This document shows positions 45,870 to 52,184 of a stretch of DNA of 52,184 nt, piece by piece. Both the position numbers and the translations under genes were made by a program. Position 1 is the stretch's first letter; each line of letters opens with the position of its first letter. Origin of the DNA: Oscillospiraceae bacterium. GTDB lineage: Bacteria > Bacillota > Clostridia > Oscillospirales > Ruminococcaceae. Where the stretch lies: contig CACXZI010000003.1 of NCBI GenBank assembly GCA_902772105.1, forward strand, positions 1-52,184, given 5' to 3'. Under the pieces are notes generated by a model. It saw only the letters and a list, made by a program, of their open reading frames with translations. It searched no databases and was not told the DNA's origin.

Positions 45870-47201
45870 ATTGTTTCTCCCTTGATTTAAAAAAATATTC
45901 TATAACAAAAATATACAGATAAAATTTAAAAATAACAAATTAAAATATTCTACTTTTCTAACTCTAAATATTTCTAACCTTTTAACAAACAATTAATTTT
46001 TTTATTAATAAATTAAAACTTAAACTAATTTAATATTCTAACTTTTTGATATTTATTTTAATTATAATATACTTTATTAAAATATTTTATATTTTTATAA
46101 ATAAATTAAATTCTAAAAAAAATATAACCTAAAATCATATTTAACTAATTATTATAAATAAAAATAAATTTAAAAATAACAAATTAAAAATTAAACTAAT
46201 TCAACATTTTAAATCTATCAATATTTATTTTAACAAAAACTATATTTAACATAAATTATTTTAAATAAAAGTAAAATTTAAAATATTTATTATTTTAATA
46301 ACTTTAAATTTATCTTATCATTTCAGATAAATAATTTATTTTTATATTAAAATATCACCAAAGATTTTTTGAATTAAAGTTATATTAAAACTTATTTTAA
46401 CAATTTATATAACATAATATTATAAAACACTTTCAATTTTTAAAATATTCTAAAATATAAATATAACTACAATTTGATTTTTACAGTCAATATATAACAC
46501 AAATAATATAGCATTTGAATTTCTAATCAAATTAATTTTTATTACATAATTTAACTTATAATAATCAAAATCATAAATCATAACATTATTTTATTTTTCT
46601 AATTCTAAACATATTAACCTTTCTCAACTAAATAATTAATTTCTTTATTAATTAAATTAAAAACTTAAACTAAATTAACATTTTAAACCTATTAATATTT
46701 ATTTTAACAAAAATCTGCTTTATTAAAATATTTTATATTTTTACAAATAAATTATATCCTAAAAATCAATACAAACCTAAAATCATATTTAACTAATTAT
46801 TTTTCCTTTAAATTTAAATATCTTCAACCTTTTAACAAATAATTAATTTCTTTAGAATATAAAAATATCACAAATTAAAATTTTAACTAATAAAAATTAT
46901 ATATTTTAGTTATTTTAAATTTATTTTTATAAATAAATATATTCCTAAAAACTATTTTATTTTTAAAATATTCTTTACTCTAAATATAATTGCAATAATA
47001 AAATTTAAATTAACTAATTTTATTAAATCTAAAACAAAAATTTATTTCCCAGAAAATAATAAACTAAAATTAAATAGAACATTCAATAACAATTTTCATA
47101 ATAATTAACAAAATCTTAAATATTTTAAATCTAATTTTATTTCAAAATTTCTTTTTTAAAATACAATTTGAATTTTATAACTAAAAATAATCATAAACTT
47201 T
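45870..47201. repeat. 1.3-kb non-coding region built of diverged repeats of about 210 bases
   Basis: One unit spans about 45946-46153 and a second about 46590-46803. Both share, in order, AACAAATAATTAATTT-like, TTAAACTAA, ATATTTATTTTAA, TATTAAAATATTTTATATTT and, at the end, AACCTAAAATCATATTTAAC. Partial, more diverged copies appear at about 46180-46270 and 46804-46960. No coding frame and no mobile-element gene is present. Confidence 0.65.
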
Positions 47202-47819
47202 TTATATAACAGAAAATATCTCCTCTTCTTTTATAGCGCCATGCCGCAAAATTTTTAATTCATCATTTTCAATAGAAACAATAGTAGACTCTATTTTATG
47301 TTCACTCTCTCCACCATCAACTATATATTTAACCTTTCCACTCAACTCTTCATAAACATCCTTTGCATTTATTTTACTTTTATTTCTAGATATATTAGCA
47401 GAAGGAACAACTAAAGGCCCACCAAATAAACTAGTTATTTTTTTTAATATTTCATTTGACGAAAAACGAATAGCAACAGTTTTTTTTCCAGCTGTGACTA
47501 AATTTGAAACTAAAGACTTTTTTTCAACAACAATGGTTAAAGGCCCTGGCCAAAATTTTTCTCTTAACTTTTTAAACATTTTAGATTCATAATCTGTTAA
47601 ACTAAAAAGCATTTTAAAATCACTAATATTGCAACTAAGCGCTTTTTCTTTTTCTCTTTTTTTTATTTTGAATATATCTTCAACAGCTTTATCACAAAAA
47701 ACATCAGCAACCAAACCATAAACAGTCTCGGTTGGAACAGCTAAAACTTCCCCTTGTTTTAAAATTTCAACAGCTTTTAAAATATTTTCTTTAGTTGGCT
47801 TTAAAATTTTTGTTTCCAT
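47202..47819 (-). CDS. tsaC: L-threonylcarbamoyladenylate synthase (Sua5/YrdC/TsaC)
   Basis: Makes threonylcarbamoyl-AMP for the t6A37 modification of ANN-decoding tRNAs. The 205 residues show GEVLAVPTETVYGLVADVFC, DIFKIKKREKEKALSC, KLREKFWPGPLTIVV, AIRFSSNEI, GGPLVVPSANIS and a C-terminal STIVSI with LRHGAI. It starts immediately after the prfA stop (TAAATG), with AAGGAT upstream, so it is coupled to prfA. The short form ends after the YrdC domain; it lacks the extra Sua5 C-terminal domain. Confidence 0.95.
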   Translation of the reverse strand: METKILKPTKENILKAVEILKQGEVLAVPTETVYGLVADVFCDKAVEDIFKIKKREKEKALSCNISDFKMLFSLTDYESKMFKKLREKFWPGPLTIVVEKKSLVSNLVTAGKKTVAIRFSSNEILKKITSLFGGPLVVPSANISRNKSKINAKDVYEELSGKVKYIVDGGESEHKIESTIVSIENDELKILRHGAIKEEEIFSVI

Positions 47820-48905
47820 TTAAATAGATCCTTCAGAAGAAAGTTTTAAAGCTTGATCTGCCAAAATTAATGCGTCAATAATTTCATCTAAATCACCATT
47901 CATTATGTTTTCTATTGAATATAAACTAAGCCCTATTCTATGATCTGTAACCCTTCTTTGTGGAAAATTATATGTTCTAATTCGTTCAGAACGATCACCA
48001 GTTCCAACCTGCATTTTTCTTTCATTTGCTATTTCTGCTTGTGCTTTTCTTTGCGCTTCTTGATATAGTTTACTTCTTAAAATTTTCATGGCCTTTTCTT
48101 TGTTTTTAAACTGACTCCGCTCATCCTGACATTCAACAACCAATCCCGTTGGAATATATGTTAGCCTAATTGCAGACTCTGTTTTGTTAATATGTTGCCC
48201 TCCTGCACCACTTGCTCTGAATGTGTCCACCTGAATATCACTCGGATTTAAATCAAACTCAACTTCTTTTGCTTCCGGTAAAACAGCAACAGTAACTGTT
48301 GATGTATGTATTCTTCCTTGTGATTCTGTTTCTGGAACCCTTTGAACACGATGCACACCACTTTCAAATTTGAATTTTGAATATGCACCATGCCCCTTCA
48401 CCTCAAAGCTAATTTCTTTAAAACCACCAATTCCAGTTTCATTAGCATTTAAAAGCTCTGTTTTAAAACCCTTTTTTTCAGCATACATATTATACATTCT
48501 ATATAAATCCCCAGAAAACAAAGCAGCTTCTTCTCCTCCTGCTCCTCCTCTGATTTCAATAATAACATTTCTTTCATCGTTTGGGTCTTTTGGAAGCAAC
48601 AAAATCTTTAATTCATTAGAAATTTCCTCCATTTTAACTTCGCTGTCTTCTAGTTGTTGCTTAACCATTTCTTTAAAATCTTTATCTAGCCCTCCGTCTT
48701 TTAGGAGCTCTTTTGCTTCTTGCATTTCATTTTTTGCTTTTTCATATTCTTTATAGCAATCCACAATAGGAGTTAAATTTTTGATTTCTTTCATAAGTTC
48801 TTTATATTTATTTTGGTCTGAAATAACTTCTGGTTTAACAACTTCTTCATTAATTTTATCAAATCTTTTTTTAGCATCATCTAACTTTTCAAACATATCA
48901 GCCAT
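47820..48905 (-). CDS. prfA: Peptide chain release factor 1
   Basis: RF1 releases the peptide at UAA and UAG. The 361 residues carry the codon-recognition tripeptide PET (191-193) in HRVQRVPETESQGRIHTS, and the catalytic GGQ (235-237) in RASGAGGQHINKTESAI, which marks RF1 rather than RF2. The length is typical. An internal ATG three codons on is a possible alternative start; AAAGGA precedes the first. In many Firmicutes the methyltransferase gene prmC sits between prfA and tsaC; here the two are directly joined. Confidence 0.96.
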   Translation of the reverse strand: MADMFEKLDDAKKRFDKINEEVVKPEVISDQNKYKELMKEIKNLTPIVDCYKEYEKAKNEMQEAKELLKDGGLDKDFKEMVKQQLEDSEVKMEEISNELKILLLPKDPNDERNVIIEIRGGAGGEEAALFSGDLYRMYNMYAEKKGFKTELLNANETGIGGFKEISFEVKGHGAYSKFKFESGVHRVQRVPETESQGRIHTSTVTVAVLPEAKEVEFDLNPSDIQVDTFRASGAGGQHINKTESAIRLTYIPTGLVVECQDERSQFKNKEKAMKILRSKLYQEAQRKAQAEIANERKMQVGTGDRSERIRTYNFPQRRVTDHRIGLSLYSIENIMNGDLDEIIDALILADQALKLSSEGSI

Positions 48906-48980
48906 CGCAATAAAATCCTTTCAAATGTTTATTTTTATGAGCAATATAAACCTATTTTTAACTCTAAACATCTTTTTATT

Positions 48981-49009
48981 ATTATATTATTTTTTAGCTT
49001 TTTTTGCAA
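48981..49009 (-). promoter_or_regulatory. Promoter of prfA-tsaC
   Basis: On the minus strand, TTGCAA (49004-49009), 17-base spacer, TATAAT (48981-48986), about 75 bases before the prfA start. Confidence 0.7.
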
Positions 49010-49594
49010 GAATTTTTATTTAAAGTTATATAACCTGTTTAAAGAACAAAACTAATATGTTTAATATTAAAGTGAATCCACCATTTTTTATTATTTAACC
49101 CCAACTTATAAATAAAAAATTTTAAGATATATAAAATGCTTTTGTTTATAGTGTCAAAATCTAATAAACTTTAATATTATTTTTATTTGAATTTTTTGAG
49201 TAATAATCACCAAATTACTAATAAAATTAATTATATAAACATATTTCAAATATTCTTAATAATTAAAATATTTATATAACTCAAAATCTTTTTTATTTCA
49301 TAAAATTTTAGACCATATTAAATATTTTTTTATATGACATTAACTAATAAATTTATAAATTATTTTTTAATAATAATCATAATATCTCTAAATTAATTTA
49401 ATCAGTCATTTAAATAAAATCATAACAATCTAATACTTAAAAATATATAAATATTTTAATAATCGAATCTATCAAACCTATAAATAAAAAATTTTAAGCT
49501 ATATCAGTTTACTATGTTAACTAATAAATTTATAAATTCACTATATTTTATTATTAAAAACAATAAAACAATCTAATATTAAATAACAAAAATA
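49010..49594. other. AT-rich intergenic stretch between divergent promoters
   Basis: About 585 bases. A short string, TATAAATAAAAAATTTTAAG, occurs at both 49108 and 49481. Another, TAACTAATAAATTTATAAAT, occurs at about 49340 and 49518, hinting at an old duplication of about 180-370 bases. No gene was seen. Confidence 0.45.
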
Positions 49595-49623
49595 TTGACA
49601 AAATTTTTAATAACATATATAAT
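49595..49623 (+). promoter_or_regulatory. Consensus promoter of the bacterioferritin-like pseudogene
   Basis: Perfect TTGACA (49595-49600), 17-base spacer and perfect TATAAT (49618-49623). It gives a leader of only about 15 bases before the ATG at 49646. The promoter itself is not degraded. Confidence 0.85.
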
Positions 49624-49645
49624 GAAAAAATTGGTAGTATTTAAA

Positions 49646-50113
49646 ATGAACGCAAATGCAGAATTAATAAAAGATTTAGAAGAATTGGTTTTTGGATTAA
49701 ACAGCCAAATTTTAGCTTGTGCAATTCAATGCAAAATATTTAAAGATAAAGGATTTTTAAAGCTAGAAGAAAGATATAAAGCTCATCTAAAAGAAGAACA
49801 AGAATATTTAGAAAAAACAATAGAAAAAATGATAGATTTTGGTGGAAAAATAAATTTAAATAATATAAACAATAAGGAAGAGTTAAAAATTTTTGAAAAC
49901 CTAATAGAATATTTAAAAAATTAACTTAAAGTTTCAGAAGATGGCTTAGCTTGGTTAAAAAAAGTTATTAAAAAAGCAGAAGATAAAATTTCTACATATG
50001 ATTTTTTAGTTAAATATTACAAAGACGAAGAAGAAGATTTAAACTGGACAAAATCTCAATTAGAATTAATAAAACTAGTTGGAGAGCAAAATTGGTTGAT
50101 GAAAAATATTTAG
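49646..50113 (+). pseudogene. Bacterioferritin-like gene interrupted by an in-frame stop
   Basis: Reading from ATG 49646, the frame gives a four-helix ferritin-like protein (AELIKDLEELVFGLNSQILA, LKLEERYKAHLKEEQEYLEK). It stops at TAA 49922 (codon 93) and continues in the same frame for 62 more codons to TAG 50111: LKVSEDGLAWLKKVI, YDFLVKYYKDEEEDLNWTK, QLELIKLVGEQNWL. The whole matches bacterioferritin in length and order. Compared with the family as I recall it, the first metal ligand Glu is lost or shifted, the E-x-x-H of helix B reads EQEY, and the second E-x-x-H reads EEED, so both ferroxidase histidines are gone. Stop plus ligand loss indicates a dead gene, although a 92-residue truncated product could still be made. 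Confidence 0.75.
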
Positions 50114-50125
50114 TTAGTACAATTT

Positions 50126-50158
50126 AAACCTCCTTATGATGAATTTAAGAAGGGGTTT
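50126..50158. terminator. Possible terminator after the ferritin-like pseudogene
   Basis: AAACC-T-CCTT (50126-50135) pairs with AAGGGGTTT (50150-50158) if one T is bulged. The T tract is poor on both strands, so it may serve either convergent transcript. Confidence 0.4.
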
Positions 50159-50191
50159 AATTATGTATAAAACTGTGAAATTAGTCGAAAA

Positions 50192-50557
50192 TTAATGTTT
50201 TTTACTAGCAATTCTCGAATAATCTTTTGTTGCATCTACCTTGCGATTTATTATTCCTAACTTATTAGTAATTTTGTGAAATTCTTCACGATTTTCTTTC
50301 TGATAATCATGTAAAATTTTTAGAATTTCTTCATTACTAACATTTTTATCAAATTTATTTTGACTATCGCCTACTAATTTATTAAAATTCTCATTAAGTG
50401 ATTTTCTATCCTTTTTTTTACTATCTGACTTATTGTTTTCCTTCTCATTCAATAAACTTAAGACATAGTATTCAACATCCTTAAATTCAAGTAAATTAGC
50501 CTCTAATTTAAGTAAGTTCTCTAATTTAAATAAATTTAAAAATTTTTTTAATTTCAA
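50192..50557 (-). CDS. Small hydrophilic protein of unknown function
   Basis: These 121 residues have an N-terminal leucine/lysine amphipathic part (LKKFLNLFKLENLLKLEANL), a K/D/N-rich middle and a C-terminal helix (NEEILKILHDYQKENREEFH) ending in a basic tail. I do not recognise a family. The TTG start at 50557 is chosen because a perfect AGGAGGTG (50566-50573) lies ten bases upstream; the frame extending to 50668 would run through that site and the palindrome beyond it. There is no signal peptide or membrane helix. A palindromic operator-like site lies just upstream, suggesting controlled expression. It is convergent with the ferritin-like pseudogene. Confidence 0.65.
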   Translation of the reverse strand: MKLKKFLNLFKLENLLKLEANLLEFKDVEYYVLSLLNEKENNKSDSKKKDRKSLNENFNKLVGDSQNKFDKNVSNEEILKILHDYQKENREEFHKITNKLGIINRKVDATKDYSRIASKKH

Positions 50558-50592
50558 TTTTTCTTCACCTCCTTTACTATTAGTATAATATA

Positions 50593-50617
50593 AGTTTAAC
50601 ACTCGAAAAATGTTAAA
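50593..50617 (-). promoter_or_regulatory. Perfect palindrome (operator-like) upstream of the small hydrophilic protein gene
   Basis: GTTTAACA (50593-50600) and TGTTAAAC (50610-50617) are perfect inverted arms around a nine-base centre, CTCGAAAAA on the plus strand. The gene-proximal side carries TATATT/TATACT (-10-like, 50582-50590), so a bound repressor would block RNA polymerase. The arms are the best inverted repeat I found outside terminators. The cognate regulator is unknown. Confidence 0.6.
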
Positions 50618-51274
50618 CAACAGCGAAAGTTTGAATTTTTGTCTGAAAATTTTATCATAAAATATCAAATTTTTTAGATTTATGTTTATGAACTTATTTA
50701 AAAAATTAAAAAATTCATATTTTTAATCTCCATCTCCTTTTTTGAAAAACTTTTTTGTTTTAAATTTTCGGTATATCATACAAATTTTCCCATAATTTTT
50801 TATTATTGTTTAAATTTCTTGTTTAAAACCCACAATAACATAATAATTTTTAGCTTTTCAAAATACAATGAGTATTTTAAATTTTTCGTCTAAATTTAAA
50901 AAAATTTTTATAACAATTTTCATCATAAAAAGTCAAATTCGTTAAATTTATAGATATAGTAAATTTTTTCACAGCAATAATCTCTATTTTAATCTTTACT
51001 TAAAACCGTTATAGTTACGGCCGCATAAAAAACTACTAATATTTTTATTTTCATAAATTCAATATAACCTAACAAAAGTAAAATTAACTATTTTATTTAA
51101 ATACATACAGTTAAAATTAAAAATAATGTTTTGGTAAAATATAAAAAAAGATAAGCCTGCATATGAAAAAAATTTAAAATTGTAAACAAATTTATATTAA
51201 TAATTAATTAAACTATATATTTTAATAACCACCCAAAACTTCAACAAACTTCTAAAATTAAAACACAAAAAAAT
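50618..51274. other. AT-rich intergenic stretch with a faint internal duplication
   Basis: About 650 bases. The stretch around 50632-50680 (AATTTTTGTCTGAAAA, ATCATAAAATATCAAA) recurs in diverged form around 50880-50950 (ATTTTTCGTCTAAA, ATCATAAAAAGTCAAA). A lone GC patch, TTACGGCCGCATAAAAAA, lies near 51016. No gene or RNA was recognised. Confidence 0.4.
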
Positions 51275-51303
51275 TTGACATTTCTCAACTAATGTAATAT
51301 AAT
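51275..51303 (+). promoter_or_regulatory. Promoter of tRNA-Arg
   Basis: Perfect TTGACA (51275-51280), 17-base spacer, perfect TATAAT (51298-51303), 16 bases before the tRNA. Confidence 0.85.
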
Positions 51304-51319
51304 TTGAGTGTTAATTTTT

Positions 51320-51396
51320 GCGCCAGTAGATCAATTGGATAGATCGTTTGGCTACGGACCAAAAGGCTGGGGGTTCGAATCCTCTCTGGCGTACCA
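51320..51396 (+). tRNA. tRNA-Arg (anticodon ACG)
   Basis: Acceptor GCGCCAG (51320-51326) pairs with CTGGCGT (51386-51392), with a G-U first pair. The anticodon stem TTTGG/CCAAA holds the loop CTACGGA, so the anticodon is ACG, normally edited to ICG by TadA. The T arm carries GGTTCGAATCC. Discriminator A is 51393 and CCA is encoded at 51394-51396. It is single, convergent with the pseudouridine synthase gene, whose stop lies 11 bases further on. Confidence 0.97.
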
Positions 51397-51407
51397 TATC
51401 TAAAACT

Positions 51408-52184
51408 CTAAAGAATTTCGTCTTTTAGGGTTATTTTTTTTGCATCTAAATATTCTAAATATGTTCCTTTTGTGTTAAACTCCAAAGAATAACATAAGAG
51501 TTTTAAATTTTCTTTAACCTTGCTGCCATATTTAAAATCCCCAACAATCGGGTGGTTAATAGATGCCATATGTGCTCGTATTTGGTGTGACCTTCCTGTA
51601 TGTAAAATAACCTTTAATTTTGCTGTTTTTAAAAGCTGCTTAACAACTAAATATTCGGTTATAACCTTCTTTGAAAACATGCTTTTATTTTTAGATATCT
51701 TAACCTTATTTTTTATGTGATCTTTACTCCAATATCCAACCAAAACCTCTCTTTTTTTTTGCATCTTTCCTTCAACAATGCAAAGATATGTTTTTTTAAT
51801 GTTGCCATTTTTCATTAGCTCATTTAAAGTTATTAAAGCTTTTCTGTTTTTTCCAGCAATAACTAAACCTTTTGTGTTTGTGTCTAGCCTTGTGCAAAAT
51901 GCCGGCTTAAAACTATTTTCTTTTTCAGCGATATATTCTTTTTTTTCGGTTAGATATTTAATAACCAAATCTATTAAACTATCTTTTTTTTTGCTATTTG
52001 GCTGGGTTTTAATTCCTCCTTCTTTGTTAACAACCAAAATATTTTCATCCTCATAAACAACATCCAACCTAAAATTTTTTAAATTTAAAAATAAGTCTTC
52101 TTTTTTTTCTTCAAAGAAAGAATCTAAAAAATAAACTTCAACAATATCTCCTTTTTTTAATATTTGGTTATGAATAGACTTTTT
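51408..52184 (-). CDS. RluA-family pseudouridine synthase, 5' end beyond the window
   Basis: The reading frame is open to the right edge, so the N-terminus lies outside. Visible parts are the end of an S4-like RNA-binding domain (KKSIHNQILKKGDIVEVYFL), then LDVVYEDENILVVNKEGGIK and the catalytic segment FCTRLDTNTKGLVIAG, in which Asp of RLDxxTxG is the nucleophile. These are followed by KTYLCIVEG and the HTGRSHQIRAHMASINHPIVGD signature. It makes pseudouridine in rRNA or tRNA; RluC/RluD/YlyB-type specificity cannot be fixed. A TTG at 52067 could be mistaken for the start, but the sequence upstream of it is clearly still family-like. Confidence 0.93.
   Translation of the reverse strand, partial: KKSIHNQILKKGDIVEVYFLDSFFEEKKEDLFLNLKNFRLDVVYEDENILVVNKEGGIKTQPNSKKKDSLIDLVIKYLTEKKEYIAEKENSFKPAFCTRLDTNTKGLVIAGKNRKALITLNELMKNGNIKKTYLCIVEGKMQKKREVLVGYWSKDHIKNKVKISKNKSMFSKKVITEYLVVKQLLKTAKLKVILHTGRSHQIRAHMASINHPIVGDFKYGSKVKENLKLLCYSLEFNTKGTYLEYLDAKKITLKDEIL

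Noticed and set aside
49595-49645. N-terminal extension of the ferritin-like frame from TTG 49595
   Set aside because: Those bases are the -35 and -10 boxes of a perfect promoter; translation must begin downstream, at ATG 49646.
50558-50668. Longer start for the small hydrophilic protein
   Set aside because: The extension would translate through the perfect AGGAGGTG and the palindromic site; the TTG start right after the ribosome binding site is better supported.

Overview
The window looks like a chromosomal piece of a very AT-rich Gram-positive bacterium of clostridial type with a shrinking genome. The evidence for the lineage is an SRP RNA-dnaX-ybaB-recR block, smpB-ssrA, a SpoIVB sporulation protease, a biotin-uptake BioY, anaerobe-type acyl-CoA dehydratase activase proteins, and strong AGGAGG-type ribosome binding sites with frequent TTG/GTG starts. 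The evidence for decay is that only about two thirds of the bases are coding, many gaps of 0.5-1.8 kb hold almost pure A/T, and several genes are visibly broken. An intracellular or otherwise host-dependent clostridium is a reasonable inference, not something the sequence proves.

Layout, left to right. 0.9-4.5 kb: tRNA-Lys, a DtxR-type metal regulator and a NAD-dependent DNA ligase that is about half as long again as usual because one helix-hairpin-helix-side motif has been amplified to about 11 copies. 5.0-7.5 kb: SRP RNA, dnaX, ybaB, recR, one transcription unit from a near-consensus promoter. 8.4-9.3 kb: smpB and tmRNA, whose tag frame is unusually long and carries two extra hairpins. 9.6-10.0 kb: a wrecked gene for a secreted protein. 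10.1-14.7 kb: DUF3006-like protein, ComEC-like metallo-hydrolase, FtsK/SpoIIIE. 14.8-20.4 kb: a methionine-free, apparently catalytically dead lipoteichoic-acid-synthase-like membrane protein, a YkuD-type lipoprotein, a TepA/ClpP-like protease and an LCP-family protein (envelope functions). 20.7-26 kb: MocR-type aminotransferase, TrpRS, SpoIVB, a small unknown and BioY. 27.1-31.3 kb: an acyl-CoA dehydratase activase system encoded as two overlapping genes. 31.4-36.6 kb: a repeat-structured locus around one secreted M16-type zinc peptidase gene, with only the 3' tails of two lost paralogues left upstream. 36.8-44.8 kb: acyl-CoA synthetase, the hom-thrB-lysC threonine operon, then M18 aminopeptidase and a GNAT acetyltransferase. 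45.3-48.9 kb: coaE, tsaC, prfA. 49.6-52.2 kb: a bacterioferritin pseudogene behind a perfect promoter, a small hydrophilic protein under a palindromic operator-like site, tRNA-Arg and an RluA-type pseudouridine synthase running off the right edge.

Core information processing (replication/repair, translation quality control, tRNA and release-factor functions), threonine-family amino acid synthesis and CoA/biotin supply look intact, while storage, envelope-polymer and secreted-protein genes are decaying or being remodelled. The most unusual items are the LigA repeat expansion, the long-tag tmRNA, the secreted-peptidase repeat locus and the dead LtaS-like protein. All identifications come from reading motifs by eye; no database search was possible.
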